A stretch of DNA of 64,000 nucleotides from Prochlorococcus sp. AG-409-N21 (GCA_003215415.1 QCKK01000004.1:29722-93721), one strand, 5' to 3'. Counted from the stretch's first letter, positions 39,780 to 51,241 are shown. A program made the numbers and translations. Notes: generated by a model from the letters alone, not told the origin.

Positions 39780-40595
39780 TAATTCCATTTGATTTTGATT
39801 CCTCATCATAATTAACTCCATTAGCAAACCTTCTTAGGAAAATCAGAAAAAGACTGTTAAGTAATTATTAACTTTACTAAAGTTCATGGCATCGGTTCAA
39901 AGCCAACTATGAGTTATATTCCTATTCAAATGGCCAAGGATGGATATACTCCTAACTGAAATATCTAGTTTAAAGAAAATTAGATATCCCAACTCTAGAT
40001 TAATATGTAAAGCCTTTATCCATCAAACAAATCTAGATCTATTTAGATTATTCATCTCAAGGCAGAAGAAGTCGAAATATTAACATCAATCAAAATTATA
40101 TATGAAAAATCAATCTCACTTATTTAAAAATAAAAAAGAAGATCATTCTTTCCTAAAGGACTAGAGAGACTTATCACGAAAAACTAATAGCAAAATAGAA
40201 AATATTTGAAATAATTTACCTAATTCTAGTACATCTACAATAAGGCTATCGAAACAAATTTTATGCGCTCAAATAGTTATCACAGATTGCAACACCAAGC
40301 AGCTTCTGCTGGTCTATTTTGCGTGCGACTAATTACGATCGAGACATCACTGGTGAATTGACAACCAATAAATAGATAAAGAGCCTAACTTCAACTCAGA
40401 ATGGTTGTAATTATTTTCCCGAAAATTAAATCATCAAAACATTATTGCTAGTATGAATCTAAAAATATGACCATTTCTATGACATCATTACCAATTAGTC
40501 CCATCTCAAAATTTTAAATAAGATGAACAAGAAACTATGTCCTTTTTGAGTAAAAGCTCATTTGTCCTTACGATCAAGTCACCCCAAAGCAAAAC
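39780..40595. other. 816-base AT-rich gap before fabG
   Basis: No recognisable gene lies here. The stretch is AT-rich with many stops in all frames. One short frame at 40263-40361 is described separately, and a bulged hairpin (40294-40313) followed by ctatttt lies inside it. It is the longest gene-free stretch in the window and may hold a small RNA or a decayed gene. Confidence 0.5.
40263..40361 (+). CDS. Possible 32-residue peptide in the long gap
   Basis: The ATG frame reads MRSNSYHRLQHQAASAGLFC followed by VRLITIETSLVN. Amphipathic composition makes it more protein-like than its surroundings, but its length, lack of a clear ribosome site and the overlapping hairpin leave it uncertain. I do not recognise it. 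Confidence 0.3.
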   Translation: MRSNSYHRLQHQAASAGLFCVRLITIETSLVN

Positions 40596-41348
40596 ATGAC
40601 TCCGACTCAACTACTAAATGGTCAAACCGCACTGGTAACTGGTGCTAGCAGAGGGATTGGCAGAGCTATTGCTCTAGCACTTGGAGCAATAGGTGCAGAA
40701 GTTGTAGTTAATTATTCGAATTCAGCTGAAAAAGCCGACGAAGTAGTCCAACTCATAACTGCCTCGGGTGGCTCAGCTTATGCAATAAAAGCAAATATTT
40801 CTAAGGAAGAAGAGGTTGATGAATTAGTCAAAAATGTCTTAAGCCGCAGCGCTCATATTGACATCTTAGTAAACAATGCCGGGATTACGCGTGATGGACT
40901 ATTGATGAGAATGAAAAGAGATGATTGGCAAGAAGTTATCAATTTAAATCTTAGTGGTGTTTTCTTTTGCACAAAAGCAGTTGCAAGAACCATGCTCAAA
41001 CAAAAACAGGGCAGAATTATAAATATTACTTCTGTAGTAGGTTTAATAGGCAATGCAGGCCAATCAAATTACGCAGCAGCCAAAGCAGGCGTAATTGGAC
41101 TCACAAAAAGTACAGCAAAAGAATTTGCCAGCAGAGGAATAACTGTAAATGCTGTAGCTCCTGGTTTTATAGAAACTGACATGACAAAAGATTTAAATGC
41201 AGAAGAAATTCTTTCAGCTATTCCTCTAGGAAAATTTGGGACTCCTGATCAAATTGCTGGAACAGTTTGCTTTTTAGCCGCCAACCCCTCTGCCTCTTAT
41301 ATAACCGGCCAAGTCATTCAAGTTGATGGCGGAATGGTAATGGGTTGA
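40596..41348 (+). CDS. fabG: 3-oxoacyl-[acyl-carrier-protein] reductase
   Basis: FabG reduces 3-oxoacyl-ACP with NADPH in fatty acid elongation. The 250 residues show the SDR cofactor motif VTGASRGIGRAIALALG, LVNNAGITRDGL, the catalytic SVVGLIGNAGQSNYAAAKAG (Ser, Tyr, Lys) and the C-terminal ASYITGQVIQVDGG. The start ATG at 40596 is standard. The long gap upstream leaves room for its promoter. Confidence 0.95.
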   Translation: MTPTQLLNGQTALVTGASRGIGRAIALALGAIGAEVVVNYSNSAEKADEVVQLITASGGSAYAIKANISKEEEVDELVKNVLSRSAHIDILVNNAGITRDGLLMRMKRDDWQEVINLNLSGVFFCTKAVARTMLKQKQGRIINITSVVGLIGNAGQSNYAAAKAGVIGLTKSTAKEFASRGITVNAVAPGFIETDMTKDLNAEEILSAIPLGKFGTPDQIAGTVCFLAANPSASYITGQVIQVDGGMVMG

Positions 41349-41369
41349 ATGAAACAATCAAACCTATAT

Positions 41370-41546
41370 TCAATCCTCAAGCGGTTGTGCTAATTCATCA
41401 CGCAATCTACGAATTCTTTGCAAGAGCTTCAATCTTCTACCTCTTTCAGTAGCGGTAAGAAATAAACGTAAAGGGAAATAAACCAAAGTCATGATTCCAG
41501 CTAAGCCAGCCATGAGTACAAAAAAAAGTGTCCCTGAATCATTCAT
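41370..41546 (-). CDS. Small membrane protein, 58 residues
   Basis: A minus-strand ATG frame encodes MNDSGTLFFVLMAGLAGIMT followed by LVYFPLRLFLTATERGRRLK and a charged tail ending RLRDELAQPLED. It has one membrane helix (about residues 7-25) and a basic helical tail that could form a coiled coil. The gene fills the space between fabG and groEL. I do not recognise the family, but helix plus well-formed charged tail makes it a credible gene. Confidence 0.7.
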   Translation of the reverse strand: MNDSGTLFFVLMAGLAGIMTLVYFPLRLFLTATERGRRLKLLQRIRRLRDELAQPLED

Positions 41547-41594
41547 AGGCCGAAGATAGCTTGAGCGAAGGGTTCTCGCACTAGTCCAAATTAG

Positions 41595-43403
<1,809 letters not shown>

Positions 43404-43494
43404 GTATTAATTCACTAAATATCTTCCGAAAATATTTCCAACATACAAGTTAATTTGATACCCCTCAAATCCTCAACTTAAATAAAAGGAATAA

Positions 43495-43974
43495 TCAAGA
43501 AACATCCGCTAAATCATCCTGATTTTTAGGTAACCATCGCCGCAAATGGTTCAAAGCTGGTGGTGGTGGTGGTGGTGATATCAGGCCAGGATTGCCATCT
43601 TTTTGAATGACTTCCTTTTTCAATTTCAACTCAAGACCTTTTGCTATCAGGTCTTCAATAACTTGTTTCTCCTTGCAATCATCAAAAGATATTTTCTCTT
43701 CTGTAGATAATTCTATTGAGCAAGCCCTCTGCTTAGAAGAACCAACTCCCTCACTAAAAATCTTGTTCGAAGGCAGTTGCTTTTCATTGTCAGATTTTTT
43801 TTCTTGATTTAATGGAAGACCTTCTAATCCATAACGATGAACCCATTTAGATTGAAGCCAAGCAAGCTTTTGCTCAACTTGACTTTGTGATGCCTCCAAT
43901 ATTTGGGAATGGAGTTCAGATTGACGACGATCAGTCGATGAGTTTGTAAGAACTTTGATCACGGGATCAAGCAA
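43495..43974 (-). CDS. Unknown protein with poly-proline tract
   Basis: I do not recognise this 159-residue protein. It begins MLDPVIKVLTNSSTDRRQSE, is mostly polar and helical, and has a run of Pro (SPPPPPPALNHL) near the C-terminus coded by a ggt/acc trinucleotide repeat (about 43558-43577). It has no membrane segment or signal. Its TTG start overlaps the stop of the ABC permease by eight bases, so it is translated as the last gene of the exporter operon and may be an accessory factor. Confidence 0.7.
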   Translation of the reverse strand: MLDPVIKVLTNSSTDRRQSELHSQILEASQSQVEQKLAWLQSKWVHRYGLEGLPLNQEKKSDNEKQLPSNKIFSEGVGSSKQRACSIELSTEEKISFDDCKEKQVIEDLIAKGLELKLKKEVIQKDGNPGLISPPPPPPALNHLRRWLPKNQDDLADVS

Positions 43975-44818
43975 GTTTACGGTTCAACAATGGACTGATC
44001 AATAAGAACAATCCAATTGTGAGACCCATCAAAATAATCAGACATTGATAGCCAGTTACATCTCCATATGGAGCATGCAAAAGCACATTGCCAAGATTAA
44101 ATGAGCCACCATAAGCGGCACGAATGGGTTCAATAGCAAAGGTAAGGGGATTTATGGCTGCAAGCCAGCCCATCCATCCAGGCATAAAAGAAATTGGAGC
44201 CAAAGCTGTACTTGCGAAAAGAAGAGGCAGATTGGCTACAAAAATCACAGCAATCAATTCAATATGTCCTGGCAAGACAAAAGCTAGTCCTAGGCTTAAT
44301 GCTGTTACAGCAAAGACCAACAACAAGAGAGTCGCAACCACCAATAACAATCCTGCCAGGCCAGGCCATCCGTAGCCAAGGAAATAAGCCATTGCCATGA
44401 TCGCAAAACTTTGCAGAAGGCTAATGGAAGTTATATAGATAACAGATGCAAATACAATCGAACTACGACTTCTCAATGGAGCAACTAAAAGGCGATTAAG
44501 AAAGCCAAACTCACGATCAAACATAACAGGAAGTCCTGCATTAAGGGCACCACTGAAAGCAGTAAAAACAATCACTCCTGCACCAAGAAAATTTCCATAA
44601 CCAATACCTCCAGGCAACAATCCAACAGGAGCTTTGGAAAAAAGCGCCCCAAATAAAATCAACCAAATCAAAGGTTGAAGAATGCCTGCAATTAAAGTTG
44701 ATGGACGCCTAATTAACTGTAAGAAGAGTCTATAAGTCAATGCCATGGTTTCCTGAATCAGCTCTGAGAGAAATTGATTCTCGATATGGTTTTCACTAGC
44801 AAAAGTTGAGTTTTTCAT
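43967..44818 (-). CDS. ABC-2 type exporter permease
   Basis: The 283-residue permease has six membrane helices and the ABC-2 pattern LQLIRRPSTLIAGILQPLIWLILFG near the start and FDREFGFLNRLLVAPLRSR. It should form the channel for the ATPase encoded just upstream. The substrate is not visible; relatives export drugs, lipids or polysaccharides. I chose the ATG at 44818; a TTG six bases upstream is the alternative. The operon continues into the poly-Pro gene. Confidence 0.9.
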   Translation of the reverse strand: MKNSTFASENHIENQFLSELIQETMALTYRLFLQLIRRPSTLIAGILQPLIWLILFGALFSKAPVGLLPGGIGYGNFLGAGVIVFTAFSGALNAGLPVMFDREFGFLNRLLVAPLRSRSSIVFASVIYITSISLLQSFAIMAMAYFLGYGWPGLAGLLLVVATLLLLVFAVTALSLGLAFVLPGHIELIAVIFVANLPLLFASTALAPISFMPGWMGWLAAINPLTFAIEPIRAAYGGSFNLGNVLLHAPYGDVTGYQCLIILMGLTIGLFLLISPLLNRKLA

Positions 44819-44884
44819 AGCCAAGTGTTATAAGAGGTTTAAAGAAGGAAAATCAACCTTAGAAATAAACAATTTAAAGTATTC

Positions 44885-45898
44885 TTACCTCATGGATTTT
44901 TTACTTTCAAGCTTGATATCTCTTTTTCCAGCAACAGCTAATTCTGCATCCATCAAAGTCCTTCCTGTAGCTTGGAGATAAACATCATCCAGACTAGGCT
45001 TACTTTGAGTAATAGCGAATACAGGCAGTTGGGCTGCTGATAGCTGAGCTCTCAAAAGTGAAATAACTTCGTCCCCATCTACTACAAGGTTCAAAGAAAA
45101 ACCCTGAGATTTATTAACTACAACTTGTCGAACACCTTCAACTTTTTGAATTAACTGTCTGACCTCCTCTGATTCAGCCTCATTACTAAATTCACGAATA
45201 CGCAAAGTAATTCTATCTCCACCTAATTCTTTTTTCAGTTGAGAAGGAGTGCCCTCGGCTATAACACGCCCTTCATCAAGGATTGCCATTCGATCGGCAA
45301 GAGCTTCTACCTCCTCCAAATAGTGACTGCTCAATAGAACGGTTGTCCCTTGACCAATTAGATCTCGAAGAAGCTTCCATATTGCTGACCGACTTTCTAT
45401 GTCCAAACCAACAGTGGGCTCATCTAATACAAGTAATTGAGGCTGGTGAAGCAATCCAGAAGCTAAATCTAAACGTCTACGCATACCTCCCGAATATGTT
45501 CCACATCGGCGATCAATCCATAACTTCATATCGAGACTTTCAATGACCCATTCAATTCTTTTAGCTAAATCACTAGTAGGCAAATGATAAAGAGCAGCCT
45601 GCAAACGCAAAAGCTCCCTTCCAGTAAGAATTTTGTCTATTGCGACTTCTTGCGCTACATAACCCAACCTACTTCTAACAGCACGGGCTTGCTTTAAAGC
45701 ATCCAATCCTGCTACCCGCACAATTCCAGAATCAGGTGCTATTAATGTTGAAATAACCCTTAGCGCTGTTGTTTTGCCAGCCCCATTTGGTCCAAGCAAC
45801 CCATACAAAACACCAGAAGGAACTTCAAGATTTAAACCATCTAAAGCCTTTACATTTCCATAAGACTTTTTAAGTTCTCGAAGCTCAATAACCGTCAT
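44885..45898 (-). CDS. ABC exporter ATP-binding protein (DrrA-like)
   Basis: The 337 residues contain the Walker A GPNGAGKTTALR, signature TYSGGMRRRLDLASGLLHQP (20 residues), Walker B LLVLDEPTVGLD and the switch His in LSSHYLEE. A C-terminal extension of about 100 residues (ITLRIREFSNEAES and QSKPSLDDVYLQATGR) is typical of daunorubicin-type export ATPases. It lies 60-odd bases before the permease and 96 bases after ctaB. Confidence 0.92.
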   Translation of the reverse strand: MTVIELRELKKSYGNVKALDGLNLEVPSGVLYGLLGPNGAGKTTALRVISTLIAPDSGIVRVAGLDALKQARAVRSRLGYVAQEVAIDKILTGRELLRLQAALYHLPTSDLAKRIEWVIESLDMKLWIDRRCGTYSGGMRRRLDLASGLLHQPQLLVLDEPTVGLDIESRSAIWKLLRDLIGQGTTVLLSSHYLEEVEALADRMAILDEGRVIAEGTPSQLKKELGGDRITLRIREFSNEAESEEVRQLIQKVEGVRQVVVNKSQGFSLNLVVDGDEVISLLRAQLSAAQLPVFAITQSKPSLDDVYLQATGRTLMDAELAVAGKRDIKLESKKSMR

Positions 45899-45994
45899 CC
45901 AGGATGCTGAAACTCATATAATTCAAATCTAGGCAACCTTTACAAGAACCAATCAAGAAATTATCTGAAAATTGAATTGTGTTTAAACAATATG

Positions 45995-46984
45995 CTAAAA
46001 GGCAAATATTTGATGCAATAAAAAGCCACTTTGACGATCAAAATCTGCAGCTATAGGTAAGCGACTTAAGACCAACAGAAGACATATTCCAAACATATAT
46101 AGGATTGACCATCTAAACAAACCCTTGGCAACACTAAGATCTTCAGGGGAAGAATCTAAACGATGAACCATTTGCAAAAGTCTGGCGTTAAATGGCACAA
46201 CCAAAATGCCATATAAAAAACCACCTTCAGGAAGTGCAAACATCCCAAGGAAGCTTAGAGAAACTGTTGCCCAGCCATATTTAGTAATGGCGCGGGCAGT
46301 AACTTGCAAGCCTTTAACCACTGGCAGCATTGGAATTCCTACTGACATGTAGTCATCCTTAAGCAACATTGCCAGAGCCCAAAAATGAGCTGGTGTCCAG
46401 ACCATGACCAAGACAAACAGCCACCATCCACTAAGACCAATATGTCCAGTAGCTGCAGCTGCTCCTACAAGAGGAGGGATAGCACCTGCAACTCCCCCTA
46501 TAACAATATTTTGAGAAGTACGAGGCTTTAGAAGTGCTGTATATAAAAGGACATAGCTACAAAGTCCAAGCAATGTAAGAGATGCTGCTAAACAATTAAC
46601 ACCGCCTACAAGGAGAGTCGCTGCAGCAAGAGTACAAGAAATAGCCCCTATAAATGCTGAAACAGGTGACAGCCTGCCCGAAGGCAATGCTCTACCACTA
46701 GTCCTTTTCATTCGAGCATCAAGATCCTGCTCCCAAAGGCAATTAAGTACGCCAGCTGCAGCTGCCGCGAGCGCACCGCCTCCTAAAGTACAAACTAATC
46801 TTGGGGTAGATAGAGGCCAGCCTTCTGAAAGCGCCATCCCCCCAATAGTTGTCGCCAAAAGCAAAGGAATTAATCTTGGCTTGGCGACCTCTAACCAAGG
46901 AGGGAGTTTTACAAGTTTTCTTGAAGGAACTGCTTGCTCCCTAGTTAGCTGTTGCTGAACTAAATGATGAGTTGAGCTAACCAT
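45995..46984 (-). CDS. ctaB: Protoheme IX farnesyltransferase (heme O synthase)
   Basis: This UbiA-family membrane enzyme converts heme B to heme O. The 329 residues have [17 protein letters not shown], the Asp motif [20 protein letters not shown] (20 residues), and [18 protein letters not shown]. The ATG overlaps the ctaA stop by eight bases, so the two genes are coupled. Its product is the substrate of CtaA and, after oxidation, of the CtaCDE oxidase encoded on the other strand. Confidence 0.95.
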   Translation of the reverse strand: MVSSTHHLVQQQLTREQAVPSRKLVKLPPWLEVAKPRLIPLLLATTIGGMALSEGWPLSTPRLVCTLGGGALAAAAAGVLNCLWEQDLDARMKRTSGRALPSGRLSPVSAFIGAISCTLAAATLLVGGVNCLAASLTLLGLCSYVLLYTALLKPRTSQNIVIGGVAGAIPPLVGAAAATGHIGLSGWWLFVLVMVWTPAHFWALAMLLKDDYMSVGIPMLPVVKGLQVTARAITKYGWATVSLSFLGMFALPEGGFLYGILVVPFNARLLQMVHRLDSSPEDLSVAKGLFRWSILYMFGICLLLVLSRLPIAADFDRQSGFLLHQIFAF

Positions 46985-47903
46985 GACAAGGTTTCAGAGA
47001 ATTTTCTTTTTGCATAACAGAAAGACTTGATGGACTTAGTCCTGGTCGTCGACAGATTAGTGCCGCCAGCAAGGCAACTAGTAAGGAAGCAACAAGCTGA
47101 TGCCCAATAGTCAAAAGAGGTTTAGAGAGTCCGACACTAAGAGTCAGCATTCCAAGACTCAATTGAAGAATCAATAATCCCAAAACAGCCAATAGGAATG
47201 GCCATTGACTTCTAGCCCAGCCTCCAACCAAAAGAGCCGTAACAACAAATGCCAAAACAACGCAAGAAGAAAAAACCGCTAAAGAACGGTGGTAGTAAAC
47301 CAATTCACATGCATTGCCATCTGAGAGGCACCTATGTGCAGACCAAGTTGTAGCCATTCGGCCACCTAAAAGACACTGTGAAATCAATAACAGAAGGGAA
47401 CCACTTCCCATGAATTTCCACCAGAAGGGTGCAGGCTCTTTATCTGCAGCAATCAATAACTGAGACAAGCCACTCGTTAGTGAGAGAAGAATCAATGCCA
47501 ATGCCAAATGCGCTGTAACGACACCTGAAGGCAAAAGCTCTAACACCGTAAGACCTCCTAAGAGCCCCTGCAGTGCGACCAATATCACTAAACCTGCAGC
47601 CAACCATGGATACCAACGAGGCAATTGAAGACGCCAAAAAAAGGATGCCAAAAATTGGACGAGCAAAGCTATCCCAACCAAAAATGCATCCAGCCGATGA
47701 AACCACTCAAGGAAAACTTGAAGGTTCATTTGACGACCAGGGAGCAAAGACCCGTAACAAAGAGGCCAGTCAGGGCAAGCAAGCCCTGCCTCCATAACCC
47801 TCGTAGCGCCTCCAATTACAACCAAAGCTATGAGTGCAACAACCAAGTGTGCTGAAAGCAAACCAAGGCGTTTCTTAATTGAAATTTCAGGGATTCTGGT
47901 CAA
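46977..47903 (-). CDS. ctaA: Heme A synthase
   Basis: CtaA (COX15) oxidises heme O to heme A. The 308 residues form eight helices with [32 protein letters not shown] and later HRSLAVFSS and GHQLVASLL, which hold the heme-ligand His residues. The start is a TTG at 47903; the preceding codon in frame is a TAG two triplets away. It faces the ctaC promoter region. Confidence 0.94.
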   Translation of the reverse strand: MTRIPEISIKKRLGLLSAHLVVALIALVVIGGATRVMEAGLACPDWPLCYGSLLPGRQMNLQVFLEWFHRLDAFLVGIALLVQFLASFFWRLQLPRWYPWLAAGLVILVALQGLLGGLTVLELLPSGVVTAHLALALILLSLTSGLSQLLIAADKEPAPFWWKFMGSGSLLLLISQCLLGGRMATTWSAHRCLSDGNACELVYYHRSLAVFSSCVVLAFVVTALLVGGWARSQWPFLLAVLGLLILQLSLGMLTLSVGLSKPLLTIGHQLVASLLVALLAALICRRPGLSPSSLSVMQKENSLKPCHG

Positions 47904-48164
47904 ATGCTAGTCCACAAAACAGAGGAAATATTGCTAACAAAAGTAGCGGTATTCAAAAAAAGAACACAATGTGTGGACGAGTACAACATCACTTGAAGGA
48001 GAAAAATCTCCCATCCCTGACAGAAATAAAAAAAATCAAGTTATATCATTGAAATAATCGCCATAAATCCTTCAAAAATTCAGACTTCACGTCTGCTTAA
48101 TAATTAGGACATGATTATTTAGGCAGTTCTCAATAACCTAATTAATAACTATTGGAGACGAATC
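47904..48164. promoter_or_regulatory. Divergent ctaA/ctaC control region
   Basis: This 261-base region separates the heme A genes from ctaCDE. It contains a small hairpin (CAGAC, loop ttcac, GTCTG near 48083-48097), a GGAG ribosome site just before the ctaC GTG, and a 27-codon frame (47969-48052) starting MCGRVQHH. No operator can be named. Confidence 0.5.
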
Positions 48165-48989
48165 GTGCCGATCACTTCGGCAATAATTATTTTTGCTTTG
48201 ACCCTAATCCTTGTGCTAGGGGGTCTTTGGGTTGGTCAGAACGTAGATCTACTTCCACTGAGTGCCAGTGAGAATGCCCCTGTATACGATGAATTATTCA
48301 AAGTCCTTTTCAGCATTGGGACAATTTTATTTGTAGGAATGGTTGGGCTGGTCATATACAGCCTTATCAAATTTAGAACTAAGCCTGGGCAATCCGGGGA
48401 CGGAATTCCCTTAGAAGGGAATTTAAGTTTGGAAATCTTGTGGACAGCAGTCCCTGCTGTAGTCGTCTTATTTGTTGGCCTTTATAGCTATGACATCTAT
48501 GACCGTATGGGGGGAATGCAGTCTCTAAGTCATGAAGGACATCACAGTCAAGAATTAATCAATGAAAAACGAATTTGGGGAGGAATAAGCTCAGGATCTG
48601 TTGAATCTAGTTCTCAAGAATCAATAACTTCATTACCTATAGAAGTAACTGCAATGCAATTTGCTTTCCTTTTTCATTATCCAGAAGGGGACATAATCTC
48701 AGGGGAATTACACGTACCAGTAGGAAAGCCAATTAGCCTAACGATGGAATCCAAAGATGTCATTCATGCATTTTGGGTCCCCGAATTCCGTTTAAAACAG
48801 GATGTCATTCCAGGACAACCAACAATTTTGAATTTCACCCCAACCAAACCAGGAAGATATCCAATAATTTGTGCAGAACTTTGTGGGCCATATCACGGTG
48901 GCATGCGCTCTACCGTTGTAGTCGAAGAGCTAGAGGGATATAAAGCTTGGTTTAAAAGCAATGCCAAAACAGAACTAATTGAATCATGA
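48165..48989 (+). CDS. ctaC: Cytochrome c oxidase subunit II
   Basis: Subunit II accepts electrons from cytochrome c or plastocyanin at its CuA centre. The 274 residues have two N-terminal helices and a lumenal domain with HAFWVPEFRLKQDVIPG and the CuA ligands in ICAELCGPYHGGMR. The GTG at 48165 follows ttggag. The ctaD ATG overlaps its stop (ATGA). A 9-bp perfect inverted repeat sits at 48404-48423 within the GIPLEGNL codons. Confidence 0.96.
   Translation: MPITSAIIIFALTLILVLGGLWVGQNVDLLPLSASENAPVYDELFKVLFSIGTILFVGMVGLVIYSLIKFRTKPGQSGDGIPLEGNLSLEILWTAVPAVVVLFVGLYSYDIYDRMGGMQSLSHEGHHSQELINEKRIWGGISSGSVESSSQESITSLPIEVTAMQFAFLFHYPEGDIISGELHVPVGKPISLTMESKDVIHAFWVPEFRLKQDVIPGQPTILNFTPTKPGRYPIICAELCGPYHGGMRSTVVVEELEGYKAWFKSNAKTELIES
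48404..48423 (+). repeat. 9-bp inverted repeat inside ctaC
   Basis: AATTCCCTT (48404-48412) is complementary to 48415-48423 with a two-base spacer, in the codons for GIPLEGNL. It is short enough to arise by chance. Confidence 0.8.
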
Positions 48990-50638
48990 CGATCGCAACT
49001 CCTTCAGAAAGCCTTCAACCCTCTGGATGGGCGAAATACTTCAGCTTTAGTCTTGATCACAAGGTAATTGGACTTCAATATTTAGTTTGTGGTTTTATTT
49101 TTTATCTAATCGGAGGTATTTTAGCGGGAGCAATTCGAATTGAATTAACTAGTCCCATCTCAGATTTTCTAACTAGGAATGTTTACAACCAAGTTTTAAC
49201 ACTTCATGGGACTATAATGATCTTTCTTTGGATAGTTCCAGTTGTAAATGGAGCCTTTGGTAATTACTTAATACCTTTTTATGTAGGGGCAAGAGACATG
49301 GCATTTCCTCGATTAAATGCTGTTGCCTTTTGGCTAATCCCTCCAGCAGGCCTTATGTTAATCACTAGTTATTTCATTACCGGGGCTGCTGAATCGGGAT
49401 GGACCGCTTATCCACCATTAAGCATAACTACCCCTGCAGCTGGGCAACTTATTTGGATAGTTAGTGTTCTTCTATTAGGAGGAAGTTCAATTTTTGGAGG
49501 AATAAATTTCATAGCGACTATTCTTAAATTGCGTAGGCCAGGACTGAAGCTTATGCAACTACCAATGTACTGCTGGGCAATGCTCGGAACCAGTATTTTG
49601 GTAGTGCTCTCAACACCTGTTCTCGCTGGAACTCTTATCCTCCTAAGCTTCGACATAGTTGCTCATACAGGCTTTTTCAATCCTGCGCTAGGAGGAAATG
49701 TCGTTGTCTATCAACACCTTTTCTGGTTCTATTCACACCCAGCGGTTTATATCATGGTGCTTCCGGCTTTTGGCCTGGTAAGTGAAATACTCCCTGTTCA
49801 TTCTCGGAAACCACTATTTGGATATACAACAATGGTTTATTCAATTATGGCGATTGTTGTTCTAGGCCTCTTGGTTTGGGCACATCACATGTTTACCAGT
49901 GGAACACCCCCATGGATGCGTCTTTTCTTTACTATCGCAACTTCTTTTATCGCAGTTCCTACGGGCATCAAATTCTTTAATTGGGTAGCAACTCTATGGG
50001 GTGGTCGAATATCAATTAATAGTGCAATTCTTTTTTCTTGTGGTTTTATTGTCAATTTCGTTCTTGGAGGAATTACAGGTGTAGCCCTTGCACAAGTTCC
50101 ATTCGATATTCATGTGCATGATACCTATTTTGTGGTTGCCCATTTTCACTACATCGTCTACGGGGGTTCCGTTTTTGTTATTTTCTCATCTATATATCAT
50201 TGGTATCCCAAATTCACGGGTCGAATGCTAAATGAAGATTTAGGCAGATTTCACTTCCTAATAACTTTCATTGGTTTCAACTTGTGTTTTGCTCCACAAC
50301 ATTGGCTGGGACTAAATGGGATGCCTAGGCGTGTTGCCGAATATGATCCTCAATTTGAATTTGTCAACCAACTCAGTAGCGTTGGTGCGCTACTGATGGC
50401 ATTAAGCACGCTTCCATTCCTTTGGAACATTTTCCAAAGTTTCTTTATTGGTCGCATTGCTGGAGATAATCCTTGGCATGCTCTAACTCCTGAATGGCTC
50501 ACAACATCTCCACCACCAGTCGAGAACTGGAAGGGTCCAGCCCCTCTTGTCACTGCTCCATATGGATATGGAGCAGTGACAAATACTGAAGCAATTAAAT
50601 CGACCGAGATAAAAAATGATCTTGAGGAGAACAATTAA
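48986..50638 (+). CDS. ctaD: Cytochrome c oxidase subunit I
   Basis: Subunit I holds heme a and the heme a3-CuB centre. The 550 residues show 12 helices with LTLHGTIMIFLW, the CuB ligand region HLFWFYSHPAVYIMVLPAFG (20 residues), WAHHMFTSG, and VHDTYFVVAHFHYIVYG. Heme A supply comes from the adjacent ctaAB. Near the C-terminus the codons for PLVTAPYGYGAVTN form a 17-bp perfect inverted repeat. ctaE begins directly after the stop. Confidence 0.97.
   Translation: MTIATPSESLQPSGWAKYFSFSLDHKVIGLQYLVCGFIFYLIGGILAGAIRIELTSPISDFLTRNVYNQVLTLHGTIMIFLWIVPVVNGAFGNYLIPFYVGARDMAFPRLNAVAFWLIPPAGLMLITSYFITGAAESGWTAYPPLSITTPAAGQLIWIVSVLLLGGSSIFGGINFIATILKLRRPGLKLMQLPMYCWAMLGTSILVVLSTPVLAGTLILLSFDIVAHTGFFNPALGGNVVVYQHLFWFYSHPAVYIMVLPAFGLVSEILPVHSRKPLFGYTTMVYSIMAIVVLGLLVWAHHMFTSGTPPWMRLFFTIATSFIAVPTGIKFFNWVATLWGGRISINSAILFSCGFIVNFVLGGITGVALAQVPFDIHVHDTYFVVAHFHYIVYGGSVFVIFSSIYHWYPKFTGRMLNEDLGRFHFLITFIGFNLCFAPQHWLGLNGMPRRVAEYDPQFEFVNQLSSVGALLMALSTLPFLWNIFQSFFIGRIAGDNPWHALTPEWLTTSPPPVENWKGPAPLVTAPYGYGAVTNTEAIKSTEIKNDLEENN
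50547..50582 (+). repeat. 17-bp perfect inverted repeat inside ctaD
   Basis: TTGTCACTGCTCCATAT (50547-50563) is exactly complementary to 50566-50582, with two bases between the arms. It lies in the C-terminal tail coding LVTAPYGYGAVTN, 56 bases before the ctaD stop. No T tract follows. Confidence 0.95.
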
Positions 50639-51241
50639 ATGACAACCACAACTTCTTTAGAGCAAACATCTCAGGAACAAAACGAACAGCATGAAGCTCA
50701 TGGTGATTATCGATTATTTGGATTAGGAGCGTTCCTAATAGCAGATGGAATGACCTTTGCAGGTTTTTTTGCGGCTTATCTAACTTTTAAGGCTGTCAAT
50801 CCATTACTCCCAGATTCCATCTACGAACTTGAACTACCTCTTCCTACTCTTAATACAATTTTATTACTAGTTAGTAGCGCTACTTTTCATAAAGCAGGCC
50901 AGGCACTTCGCCGTGATGAGGCAAGTTTATGTCAACGATGGCTAATAATTACCGCAAGTCTTGGGCTCGCATTCTTGGCAAGTCAGATGGTGGAGTATTT
51001 CACTTTGCCTTTTGGCCTAACAGACAACCTCTATGCAAGTACTTTCTATGCTTTAACAGGATTTCATGGCCTTCACGTAACACTAGGGGCCATCATGATT
51101 CTAATTGTCTGGTGGCAAGTCCGATCTCCAAATGGACGCATCACCAGTCAAAATCAATTTCCATTAGAGGCTGCAGAGCTGTATTGGCACTTCGTGGATG
51201 GGATCTGGGTGGTTTTATTTGTGATCCTCTACCTGCTCTAA
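50639..51241 (+). CDS. ctaE: Cytochrome c oxidase subunit III
   Basis: The 200-residue protein has about five helices with FLIADGMTFAGFFAAYL, FYALTGFHGLHVTLGAI and AAELYWHFVDGIWVVLFVIL, the last being the family hallmark. Subunit III supports proton uptake and stability of the oxidase. It starts at the base after the ctaD stop, so the two are coupled. The first 25 residues are hydrophilic. Confidence 0.95.
   Translation: MTTTTSLEQTSQEQNEQHEAHGDYRLFGLGAFLIADGMTFAGFFAAYLTFKAVNPLLPDSIYELELPLPTLNTILLLVSSATFHKAGQALRRDEASLCQRWLIITASLGLAFLASQMVEYFTLPFGLTDNLYASTFYALTGFHGLHVTLGAIMILIVWWQVRSPNGRITSQNQFPLEAAELYWHFVDGIWVVLFVILYLL

Noticed and set aside
43556..43578. ggt trinucleotide run that could be a repeat element
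   Set aside because: It is explained as the poly-proline codons of the unknown protein on the minus strand.
44061..44072. 12-base palindrome CTCCATATGGAG in the permease gene, similar to the core of the ctaD repeat
   Set aside because: It is short and the likeness to ctaD covers only about ten bases, which is expected by chance in a few places.
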